A stretch of 10,663 bases of DNA, taken from contig SBFV01000360.1 in NCBI GenBank assembly GCA_006227775.1, positions 1 through 10,663 on the forward strand, read 5' to 3'. Position 1 is the first letter of the stretch, and each line of letters opens with the position of its first letter. This DNA is from Gammaproteobacteria bacterium. Lineage in GTDB: Bacteria; Pseudomonadota; Gammaproteobacteria; Chromatiales; Chromatiaceae. The position numbers and the translations under genes are program-made. Below the pieces are notes generated by a model. That model was not told where the DNA came from and searched no databases. It saw only the letters and a program-made list of their open reading frames with translations. Below are positions 1-6,583 of the stretch, one piece after another.

Positions 1-1143
1 GGGATCTGGCGTCTGGGCCTGGCCGGGCTGACCCGGCGCCCCGCCGGGGCCGTGCTGCACATCACCGGTCTGGGGCTGGGCATCCTGGCCCTGCTGCTGC
101 TGGCGGTGGTGCGGGTGGACCTGCTCCAGTCCTGGCGGGACCGCCTGCCCCCCGGGGCCCCCAACCAGTTCCTGATCAACATCCAACCGGCGGACGTGGC
201 GCCCCTGGAGGCCTTTCTGCGGGAGTCCGGCCTCGATATCGCCGCCCTTTACCCCATGATCCGCGGCCGGCTGATCGCCATCAATGGCCGCCCGGTGGAG
301 CCCTCCGATTACGCCAATCCCCGCGCCCAGCGGCTGGCGGCCCGGGAGTTCAACCTCAGCCAGGGTGCCGAGTTGCCACGCGACAACCGCATCCTCGCTG
401 GCGCCTGGTGGACGGAAGGGGCGGCGGCGCCGCCCCAGTTCTCGGTCGAGCAGGGTCTGGCGGAGACCCTGGGCATCGCCCTGGGTGACGAGATCAGCTT
501 TCTGGTCTCGGGGCGACCGATCAGCGCCCGGGTCACCAGCCTGCGGGAAGTGCAGTGGGACAGCTTCAATGCCAATTTCTTCGTCCTTTCCTCTCCCGTC
601 CTCTTGGCCGCCGAGCCCGCCACCTACATCACCAGTTTCTATCTGCCACCGGCGCGTGAAGACCTGATCCCGGAACTGGTCAAGCGTTTCCCCAGCGTCA
701 CCCTGCTGGACGTGAACGCCATCCTCGCTCAGGTACGGACGGTGGTGGACCGCGGGGTGATGGCGGTGGAGTACGTCTTCCTCTTCACCCTCGTCGCCGG
801 CCTGCTGGTCATGTTCGCCGGCATCCAAGCCAGCCTGGAGGAGCGGCGCCAGGAGCATGGCATCCTGCGCACCCTGGGCACCGGCCGGCGAGCCCTGCTC
901 ACCAGTCTGGCGGTGGAATTCTGCGCGGCGGGCCTGCTGGCCGGTCTCCTGGCCTCCTTCTTCGCCGAACTCACCGGCTGGCTGCTGGCGGATCGCCTTT
1001 TCGGGCTGGAATTCGGCTTCAACCCGCGGCTGTGGCTCATCGGCGTCCTGGGTTCCGGGGCCTTCATCGGCCTGGCGGGGACCCTGGCCACCTATCCGCT
1101 CCTCATCCGGCCACCCCTGAAAACCTTGCGGGCCGCCGATTAG
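1..1143 (+). CDS. ybbP: YbbP-like ABC transporter permease, C-terminal part (5' end outside window)
   Basis: This is the last 380 codons of an inner-membrane permease of the YbbP/FtsX (MacB-like) family. It is open from base 1 in the same frame, so the GTG at 52 is almost certainly internal. A hydrophobic segment near the left edge (ITGLGLGILALLLLAVVRV) is followed by the charged run LQSWRDRLPPGAPNQFLINI, which resembles the centre of E. coli YbbP (about 800 residues). A large extracytoplasmic stretch precedes a C-terminal FtsX-type domain with three membrane helices. Between the first and second of these lies the cytoplasmic motif EERRQEHGILRTLG, typical of FtsX-domain permeases. Family members pair with a YbbA-type ATPase encoded just upstream, which is not visible here. 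The transported substrate is unknown; export or release of lipophilic or lipoprotein-like molecules is a family-level guess. It is followed by an 89-base gap and the kinase gene on the same strand. Confidence 0.85.
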   Translation, partial: GIWRLGLAGLTRRPAGAVLHITGLGLGILALLLLAVVRVDLLQSWRDRLPPGAPNQFLINIQPADVAPLEAFLRESGLDIAALYPMIRGRLIAINGRPVEPSDYANPRAQRLAAREFNLSQGAELPRDNRILAGAWWTEGAAAPPQFSVEQGLAETLGIALGDEISFLVSGRPISARVTSLREVQWDSFNANFFVLSSPVLLAAEPATYITSFYLPPAREDLIPELVKRFPSVTLLDVNAILAQVRTVVDRGVMAVEYVFLFTLVAGLLVMFAGIQASLEERRQEHGILRTLGTGRRALLTSLAVEFCAAGLLAGLLASFFAELTGWLLADRLFGLEFGFNPRLWLIGVLGSGAFIGLAGTLATYPLLIRPPLKTLRAAD

Positions 1144-1232
1144 GTGCCAACCGTGGAAGCAAGAACCGGGGGGACCCGGACCCCCACCCCCCGCCGTCCC
1201 CACCCTGGCCGGCTCCCAGGGATCTCCTGGCC

Positions 1233-4154
1233 GTGAGTTTCCGCCTCAAGACCATCCTGGGGATCGCCCTCATCGAGGCGATCCTGCTGGCCGTGCTGAT
1301 CGTGAGCGGGTTGCGATGGCTGCAGGAATCCAACCAGGCCCAGTTGCTGCAACGGGCCGAGACCAGTGTCCATCTCTTCACGGCCATGACCAAGGACGCG
1401 GTCCTGACCCTCGATCTGGCTACCCTGGAGAGCTTCGTCCAGGAAGTCCTGACCAACCCCGGCATCAGCTATGCCCGGGTGCGCGATTCCCAGGGGCGAG
1501 TCCTGGCCCAGGGCGGGGATGGCGCCGCCCTGGCCCGGGACTTCAGGCCCGATACGGATCCCGCCTTGGCGAGGGATGGGGTCTTCGACACCTTCGCCCT
1601 CATCGAGGAGGCAGGCGTTTCCTTCGGCCGGGTGGAGATCGGTCTGGAGGTGGCGGCCTTCCGCGCCTTGCTGGAGGAGGCACGACTCAAGGCCAGCGCC
1701 ATCGCCTTGCTGGAGATGGGCCTGGTGGCCCTGTTCTCGCTGCTGCTGGGGACCTACCTGACGCGCCAGCTTGGGCAGTTGCGCCGCGCCGCGGGCCGGG
1801 TGGTGGAGGAGGGGCCCGGTTTCCAGCTTCCGGTCGCGGGGAACGATGACCTGGCCCAGACGCTGATCGCCTTCAACGACATGTCAGCCCGCCTGGCCCT
1901 GGCCAGGGCCGAGCAGGCGCGGGTCCTTGAGGAGTTGCGGCACCAGATCGCCCAGCGGGAGACGGCGGAGGAGGAGCTGCGCTTGACGGCCCAGGCCTTC
2001 GAGACCCAGGAAGCCATCTTCATCACCGATACCCAGGGGGTCATCCTGCGCGTCAATCGCGCCTTCACCGCGATCACCGGTTATACGGCGGACGAGGCTT
2101 TGGGTCAGACCCCGGCCATCCTCAAGTCCGGGCGTCAGGATGAAGCCTTCTATCACGGGCTCTGGGCGCAACTGCTGAACGCGGGTCATTGGCAGGGGGA
2201 GATCGAGAACCGGCGCAAGGGGGGTGACATCTATCCGGAATGGCTCAGCATCTCCGCGGTGCGGGACCCGGAGGGGCGGATCACCCATTTCGTGGCCCAT
2301 TTCATCGACATCACCGAGCGCAAAAGGACCGAACGGGCCCTGGAGGAGGCCCTGCAACGGGCCGAACTGGCCAGCGAGGCCAAATCCCGCTTCCTGGCCA
2401 CCATGAGCCACGAGATCCGTACCCCCCTCAATGCCATTATCAACAGCAACGACCTGCTGCAGGAGACGGAGCTGAACCCCGAGCAGGCGGGCTATGTGGC
2501 CATGGCCTGCGAGGCGGGACGGAGTTTGCTGTCCATCATCAACAGCGTGCTGGACTTCTCCAAGATCGAGGCCGGGCGGGTTGAGTTGCGTCCCGAGCGC
2601 TGTGACCCCGCGGAGATCACCGCCATGGTGGCCCGCATGCTGCTCAGTCGGGCCACGACCAAGGGGATCAAACTCGACCTCTTCACCGACGCGCACCTGG
2701 GTCAGGGCTTTACCACCGATCCGGGCCTGCTGCGACAGATCCTGCTCAACCTGGTCGCGAACGCCATCAAATTCACCGAGCGCGGGGGGGTACGCATCCA
2801 GATCCTCTACGAGGAACCCCGGTTGGGTGAAATGGCCTCCGCCGGGAGGGTGCCGCAACCAGGGGAGACAATGGCGCGGGGGGGGGACAGGATGGCGCAG
2901 GCCGGGCACAGGATGGCACGGCCCGGGGGTGAGCCGGGGGAACCCGGGGCGGGCTGGCTGCGTTTTGAGGTCATCGATACCGGCATCGGTATCCCGGCGG
3001 AAAGAATGGATGAACTGTTCAAGGAGTTCAGCCAGTTGGACAGCTCCGACCGGCGCCGCTTTGGCGGCACCGGCCTGGGACTGGCCATCAGTCGGTCCCT
3101 GGCCCGCCTGCTGGGTGGCGATATCGGCTGCGACAGCCAGCCCGGCAAGGGCAGTCGCTTCTGGTTGCGACTGCCCGCGGGGGCAGTCGAGGTGTTCCCC
3201 CTACCGCCGGATTCCCTGGCGGATGGTCTGGCGATGCGGCAGATCCCCCTCCAGGCCACGCCCCCCCTGCCCGCCAAATCCCCGTCGTTCCGTCCGTTCC
3301 AGCGCGGGATCGGTGGACCTGCGGTTCCCGCCGGTCAGTCCGTCCAACCCATCCTGCTGGTCGACGACAGTCAGGCCAACCGGCTGGTCGCGGAGGCCAT
3401 TCTCGCCAAGGCGGGATTCCGCACCGAGAGCGCCCGGAACGGTCGCGAGGCCCTGGCCGCCGTCCAGCGCCAGTCCTATGGCCTGGTTCTCATGGACGTC
3501 GCCATGCCGGAGATGGATGGTATCGAGGCGACTCAGGCCATCCGCGCGCTATCCGGCGATCGGGGACGCATCCCCATCGTCGCCATGACCGCCGCCGCCT
3601 TCGTCGAGGACAAGCAGCGGTGTCTCGACGCGGGGATGAACGACTATCTGAGTAAACCCCTGGTCCGCGCCGAATTGCTCGGCGTCGTCGAGCGCTGGCT
3701 GCCCCTGGCCGCGCCCCCTCCCGCCGCTACCGGGGGGGACGCCTGGACCGAGATCCCGGCCTTGCCACTGGGCGGATACCGGACCCTGGGCGATGGCTTG
3801 CTGGACGAGGCGGCCCTGAGCAAGCTGGCGGTAGACGTCGGCCCCGACTTCCTGCCCAGCCTGGTGACCAGCTTTACCCGTGAAATGGAGCGCCGCTTGC
3901 TCCGGGTGGCGGAGGCGAAGAACCGTGGCGACCTGGCCGCCCTCGCCCTGGAAGCCCACGCCATCAAGGGGTCCGCGGGTACCTTCGGCGCTCCCGCCCT
4001 CAGCGCCGAGGCCCTGATCCTGGAACGGGCCGCCAAGTCCGGGGAGACCGACCAGGCCTGGGGCAAGGTGCCCGACTTGATGGCCGTGGCCGCGGAGACC
4101 CTGAGCCGGTTGAGGGACCGTTTCGCTGGTGAACTGGATCGGGGGCCGGCTTAG
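1233..4154 (+). CDS. Hybrid sensor histidine kinase (TM-PAS-HisKA-HATPase-REC-Hpt)
   Basis: A membrane-bound hybrid kinase of 973 residues. I chose the GTG at 1233 because the hydrophobic N-terminus (SFRLKTILGIALIEAILL) starts there. The frame is open back to 1032, but the extra residues are Pro/Arg-rich and overlap ybbP. Membrane segments lie at about 7-29 and 154-176 and enclose a periplasmic sensor of roughly 125 residues. Then come a HAMP-like linker and coiled coil (about 177-249), a PAS/PAC unit (about 250-365, ending FIDITERK), and HisKA with the phospho-acceptor His393 in MSHEIRTPLN. The HATPase has N-box Asn506/Asn510, DTGIGIP from Asp582 and GTGLGL at 612-617. The receiver has Asp711/Asp712, phospho-Asp755, Thr786 and Lys808. 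The Hpt domain has His909 in AHAIKGSAG. All catalytic residues are present, so a complete His-Asp-His phosphorelay to a separate response regulator is expected. No such regulator is in the window and the signal is unknown. An unusual repeat-bearing insert lies between the N-box and DTGIGIP. Confidence 0.93.
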   Translation: MSFRLKTILGIALIEAILLAVLIVSGLRWLQESNQAQLLQRAETSVHLFTAMTKDAVLTLDLATLESFVQEVLTNPGISYARVRDSQGRVLAQGGDGAALARDFRPDTDPALARDGVFDTFALIEEAGVSFGRVEIGLEVAAFRALLEEARLKASAIALLEMGLVALFSLLLGTYLTRQLGQLRRAAGRVVEEGPGFQLPVAGNDDLAQTLIAFNDMSARLALARAEQARVLEELRHQIAQRETAEEELRLTAQAFETQEAIFITDTQGVILRVNRAFTAITGYTADEALGQTPAILKSGRQDEAFYHGLWAQLLNAGHWQGEIENRRKGGDIYPEWLSISAVRDPEGRITHFVAHFIDITERKRTERALEEALQRAELASEAKSRFLATMSHEIRTPLNAIINSNDLLQETELNPEQAGYVAMACEAGRSLLSIINSVLDFSKIEAGRVELRPERCDPAEITAMVARMLLSRATTKGIKLDLFTDAHLGQGFTTDPGLLRQILLNLVANAIKFTERGGVRIQILYEEPRLGEMASAGRVPQPGETMARGGDRMAQAGHRMARPGGEPGEPGAGWLRFEVIDTGIGIPAERMDELFKEFSQLDSSDRRRFGGTGLGLAISRSLARLLGGDIGCDSQPGKGSRFWLRLPAGAVEVFPLPPDSLADGLAMRQIPLQATPPLPAKSPSFRPFQRGIGGPAVPAGQSVQPILLVDDSQANRLVAEAILAKAGFRTESARNGREALAAVQRQSYGLVLMDVAMPEMDGIEATQAIRALSGDRGRIPIVAMTAAAFVEDKQRCLDAGMNDYLSKPLVRAELLGVVERWLPLAAPPPAATGGDAWTEIPALPLGGYRTLGDGLLDEAALSKLAVDVGPDFLPSLVTSFTREMERRLLRVAEAKNRGDLAALALEAHAIKGSAGTFGAPALSAEALILERAAKSGETDQAWGKVPDLMAVAAETLSRLRDRFAGELDRGPA
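2871..2933 (+). repeat. Three in-frame 21-bp tandem repeats inside the kinase ATP-binding domain
   Basis: Three consecutive 21-base units start at 2871, 2892 and 2913, each beginning ATGGC. They encode the heptads MARGGDR, MAQAGHR and MARPGGE (kinase residues 547-567). A more diverged relative, MASAGRV, starts at 2832. The run lies in the variable loop between the N-box and DTGIGIP of the HATPase fold, where an insert can be tolerated. The first unit contains nine consecutive G (2878-2886). The repeats are multiples of three, so changes in copy number would keep the frame. Confidence 0.8.
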
Positions 4155-4229
4155 CCGCCACGCCGGGAGGTTCTTCGCACCGAGCGGACAGGATGTCCCC
4201 AGCCACCAACCAGCGGCGCCGGGGCCAAT

Positions 4230-4273
4230 TTGACGCGGATCAAGGACCCCCTTGGGCTGGTGGGCGATATACC
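4230..4273 (+). promoter_or_regulatory. FNR/ANR-type operator with candidate -10, upstream of the diheme cytochrome gene
   Basis: The 14-mer TTGACGCGGATCAA at 4230-4243 fits the FNR/ANR consensus TTGAT-N4-ATCAA with one change in the left half-site. Its centre is at 4236.5. About 30 bases downstream, GATATACC (4266-4273) offers a -10-like element. A transcription start near 4278-4280 would place the box at -41.5 to -43.5, the geometry of class II activation by CRP/FNR-family regulators. This predicts induction of the downstream cytochrome when oxygen is low, with a 5' leader of about 175 bases. The regulator is inferred: FNR, ANR and Dnr bind nearly the same site. The rest of the 4155-4453 gap holds only the GC-rich hairpin described separately. 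Confidence 0.55.
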
Positions 4274-4340
4274 TATCCTCAGTCGTAATCGTTCATCCCC
4301 CTCGCGCCCCAAGAGGACTTCGGCGCACCGGCTGCTGATT

Positions 4341-4387
4341 CTCTTCTCTCCCTCCCCCCCTGGCGGGGGAGGGCTGGGGAGAGGAGG
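4341..4387. repeat. GC-rich imperfect palindrome (REP-like) in the cytochrome leader
   Basis: CCCTCCCCC (4350-4358) pairs perfectly with GGGGGAGGG (4365-4373) around a six-base loop. The outer pyrimidine-rich arm (4341-4349) can partly pair with the purine-rich AGAGGAG at 4380-4386 across a CTGGGG bulge. No T-run follows, so it is not a classical intrinsic terminator for either strand. It resembles the dispersed CCCTC/GAGGG palindromes common between genes in proteobacterial genomes. If the proposed promoter is used, it would fold in the 5' leader of the cytochrome mRNA, about 80 bases before the start codon. Confidence 0.6.
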
Positions 4388-4453
4388 TCTGAACGGTTAC
4401 CCTCAATCGAGCTCCGCTTCTCCCCGGTTGGGGTGGCGTCTGGCGAGGACATT

Positions 4454-5248
4454 ATGCAAACGGTTGGCACCATGCTGATGACGGATACTTCGAGCAAGGC
4501 GGAAAGGCAGGGGAGTATCGCGCCCCCTAAAAGGCAACAACCGCTGCGCCGGTTGATCGCACTGACCCTCCTGACCCTGCTGGGTGGAGCCATGGTGGGG
4601 GGTACCGCCCTCCAGGCTATGGAACTGGTCTTCGCTGGGGTGGATCTGCGCAATGGTAAGGATATCAATGAGGTATGCGCCGGCTGCCATGGGGAGTTCG
4701 GCCAGGGGGGCAAGGAGGGGGAATACCCGCGACTGGCGGGCCTGCCCGCGGCCTTCATCGCCCGGCAGCTCGACCTGTTCCGGGACCGCAAGCGCACCAA
4801 TCTGGCCATGGTCGAGTCGGTGGACCACCGCCAGTTGCCGGACGCCGATGTCCTGGACGTCTCGGCCTATCTTGCCTCCATCGAGATCCCCAGCAAGCTG
4901 CCGCCGGTGGACGAAACGGCGCCGGGTTTCAATGCCTACGAACGCCTGCTCGCCAGCAAGCGGGTCGTCCAGATCCCCCGCGCGGAGGGCGACGTGGAGG
5001 CGGGCAAGGGCCTGTACCGGCGCGAATGCGCCTCCTGCCATGGGGCGCGGGGGGAGGGGGATGCCAAGGATGCCGTGCCCTTCCTGGCCGGTCAGTACAC
5101 CCCCTACCTCTGGCGACAGGTGCCCAAGTACATCGACAAACGTCGCCTCCATGACCCGACGGCCCCTGACGAGCCGGAGCTCCTCGCCAGCTTTTCCGAG
5201 ACCGACTTGCGGAACATCTTCGCCTATCTCTCCACCCTGGATGATTAG
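4454..5248 (+). CDS. Diheme c-type cytochrome (cytochrome c4-like), exported
   Basis: A 264-residue periplasmic or membrane-anchored electron carrier with two cytochrome c domains. I prefer the ATG at 4454 because GAGGA (4445-4449) lies at a good distance upstream; an in-frame GTG at 4433 is the alternative. A basic, rather long N-terminal stretch leads into a hydrophobic segment (LIALTLLTLLGGAMVGG) and then ALQA, a possible signal peptidase site. Heme attachment motifs are CAGCH (Cys75, Cys78, His79) and CASCH (Cys192, Cys195, His196). The first domain has PRLAGLPAAFIARQLDLFRD, as in c4 proteins, and a likely Met ligand in NLAMVESVD. The second domain contains no Met after its CASCH, so its sixth ligand differs or is absent; His233 in RRLHD is a candidate. 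Relatives pass electrons from the bc1 complex to terminal oxidases or anaerobic reductases. The FNR-like box upstream fits micro-oxic or anaerobic use. Confidence 0.88.
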   Translation: MQTVGTMLMTDTSSKAERQGSIAPPKRQQPLRRLIALTLLTLLGGAMVGGTALQAMELVFAGVDLRNGKDINEVCAGCHGEFGQGGKEGEYPRLAGLPAAFIARQLDLFRDRKRTNLAMVESVDHRQLPDADVLDVSAYLASIEIPSKLPPVDETAPGFNAYERLLASKRVVQIPRAEGDVEAGKGLYRRECASCHGARGEGDAKDAVPFLAGQYTPYLWRQVPKYIDKRRLHDPTAPDEPELLASFSETDLRNIFAYLSTLDD

Positions 5249-5391
5249 CCCTGATCCGGCCCCGGTGTCGCATCCCAGGGGGTGGCGAGCTCAATCCCGC
5301 CGAGAGCTTGCCGGAGGACAGGGTTAAGGGCCTGCTGAAGGACGTGGGCCCCGACTGCTGCCATGCACCGACCGGGCCGTCCATGCCCCGT

Positions 5392-6504
5392 TTAAGTGCG
5401 CGGCTGCCGTTTTCTTCGCCACAACTCTTCGCAGGGATGGGGCAGATCGCGGATAGCGCTCGCCTTCTCCCCGCCGAAGCCCAGGACGCCCCCCGGGTGG
5501 GTGTAGCGCAGCAACTGGCCGCGGCGCCGCTCCCGCGCCAGTTGACCCAACTCGCCGCTGGCCGAGGGGCGCAGGTAGTCGCGCAGGAAGTCGGCGACGA
5601 ATTCGGTCTCCGATCGGGGAGATTCGACATAGCGCAAGGCCAGGTCGTAATCGATCTCGCTCGCGGGTGTGAAAGTGGCCTGGGGGTCATAGAGGCAGGC
5701 GATACGCGCCAGCAGGCGGTCTATCTCGCCGTCCGTCGTCAGGAGGTCGAGGATGTCGGGGATGTAGTGGATGTCCGGGCGCTGGAAGACGATACGACCC
5801 CGGCGGAAATCCGCCCAATCGGGGGGGATCTGGCCACCGGTGTCGCCGTTCAGGTTGAACTTGTCATGACGCGCCAGGCTGTCATAGGGGGTATTGGACA
5901 GCAGCACCCCGCGCACGCGGAAGTTCCAGGTCTGGCCCTGGTAGTTGACCCGCTCCCCGCGCGCCTTCAGTTGTCGCTCCACCACATGGGGCATGTAGAG
6001 GGTGGAGAGGACCTTGTAATCCGACCAGCCGCCGGCGATGCCCATGGCGAAACCCTTGGGATCGACGAAGCCGAAGGTCTGGGTATGGCTGGCCGGGTCC
6101 AGGATCCAGACGATGAAGTCGGGATAGAACCAGTCGGAATCGTCCAGCCGCAGGCGAAAGGAGTCCTCGCGCTTGTCCAGGTTGCGCTTGAGCCAGATGT
6201 CCCGCTCGCCCCAGCGCAAGGGGGTCTGGGGGCTCCTGGGGTGATTGCCCGAGGGGTAGAGGTGGCGGATCAGGTCGCGGACGAACGCCTCTTCCGGGCT
6301 GTTGAGCCAGCCGGGGCCGACATCGATCTCTTCACTCGCGGGCTTGAGCAACAAGGGCTGGTAGATGCTCCCCGGCGCCAGCACCTCGATGCCGCCTCGC
6401 GGTTCCAGGATCAGGGGCAGATTGCCCATTTCCTGACAGGGCAGTTGGGTGCCAAAGAGGGCGCCCTGGCCCGGCGCGGGATGAACTTTTCTACGCGTCG
6501 CCAT
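5392..6504 (-). CDS. PD-(D/E)xK-type nuclease, probable separate nuclease subunit of a type III Res-like system
   Basis: A 370-residue protein with the signature of a restriction-type nuclease fold. Helical SPEEAFVRDLIRHL (Glu72) is followed by WFYPDFIVWIL (Pro128-Asp129) and FGFVDPKGF (Asp148-Pro-Lys150). Together these give E...PD...DxK, the layout of the C-terminal nuclease domain of type III restriction (Res) subunits, except that the usual ExK Glu is Asp. Here that activity is a separate polypeptide encoded right after the helicase. The N-terminus carries PGQGALF (residues 11-17), which recurs in the overlapping small ORF. The ATG at 6504 is set by the site CGGAGG six bases upstream. It overlaps the small ORF by 14 bases, so translation is probably coupled. 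The gene converges on the cytochrome gene across 143 bases with no clear terminator. A defence role is inferred; I do not recognise a named family for the full-length protein. Confidence 0.75.
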   Translation of the reverse strand: MATRRKVHPAPGQGALFGTQLPCQEMGNLPLILEPRGGIEVLAPGSIYQPLLLKPASEEIDVGPGWLNSPEEAFVRDLIRHLYPSGNHPRSPQTPLRWGERDIWLKRNLDKREDSFRLRLDDSDWFYPDFIVWILDPASHTQTFGFVDPKGFAMGIAGGWSDYKVLSTLYMPHVVERQLKARGERVNYQGQTWNFRVRGVLLSNTPYDSLARHDKFNLNGDTGGQIPPDWADFRRGRIVFQRPDIHYIPDILDLLTTDGEIDRLLARIACLYDPQATFTPASEIDYDLALRYVESPRSETEFVADFLRDYLRPSASGELGQLARERRRGQLLRYTHPGGVLGFGGEKASAIRDLPHPCEELWRRKRQPRT

Positions 6505-6583
6505 GGTCCGCCTCCGTGAAATAGTCGAACAGGGCGCCTTGGCCCGGGGCGGCCCGCGCCTTTCTGATACTAAACCTCGCCAC
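6491..6583 (-). CDS. 30-codon ORF bridging the helicase and nuclease genes
   Basis: GTG at 6583 to TAG at 6491 encodes 30 residues, beginning MARFSIRKARAAPGQGALF and ending DYFTEADHGDA. A consensus ribosome-binding site AAGGAGG (6590-6596) sits six bases upstream, the strongest one seen in the operon. It overlaps the helicase 3' end by 14 bases and the nuclease 5' end by 14 bases. Its first half parallels the nuclease N-terminus (MATRRKVHPAPGQGALF). Its tail, YFTEADHGDA, parallels the helicase tail, YFKEATRGEV. In the seven PGQGALF codons the two copies differ only at three synonymous third positions (Gln, Leu, Phe), which suggests the peptide is under selection in both. It could be a real small subunit, a leader peptide that couples translation, or a passive by-product of the duplication. 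Function unknown. Confidence 0.55.
   Translation of the reverse strand: MARFSIRKARAAPGQGALFDYFTEADHGDA
6505..6516 (-). promoter_or_regulatory. Ribosome-binding site of the nuclease gene
   Basis: On the minus strand, CGGAGG followed by CGGACC leads into ATGGCG. The six-base spacing is ideal and fixes the start at 6504. The site lies inside the coding sequence of the 30-codon ORF, as expected for coupled translation. Confidence 0.75.

Noticed and set aside
1032..1232. N-terminal extension of the kinase frame back to 1032
   Set aside because: It would overlap ybbP by over 100 bases and adds a Pro/Arg/Gly-rich non-domain stretch before a good membrane helix. GTG at 1233 is a better start.
1144..1232. 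GC-rich run between ybbP and the kinase gene as a terminator or promoter
   Set aside because: It contains G and C runs but only a five-base possible stem, no T-run and no recognisable -35/-10 pair.
1884..2909. 341-codon minus-strand open frame opposite the kinase
   Set aside because: Shadow of the kinase gene, low complexity and no recognisable motif.
4433..4453. GTG at 4433 as the cytochrome start
   Set aside because: It adds only seven residues and has no clear ribosome-binding site, whereas GAGGA precedes the ATG at 4454. It is not excluded.
5249..5391. Possible bidirectional terminator between the convergent cytochrome and nuclease genes
   Set aside because: Only short GGGCC/GGCCC pairing with a long loop and no T-run could be found.
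5308..6519. 403-codon plus-strand open frame opposite the nuclease
   Set aside because: Antisense shadow. The minus-strand protein has a coherent PD-(D/E)xK pattern, a ribosome-binding site and operon context; the plus-strand one has none.
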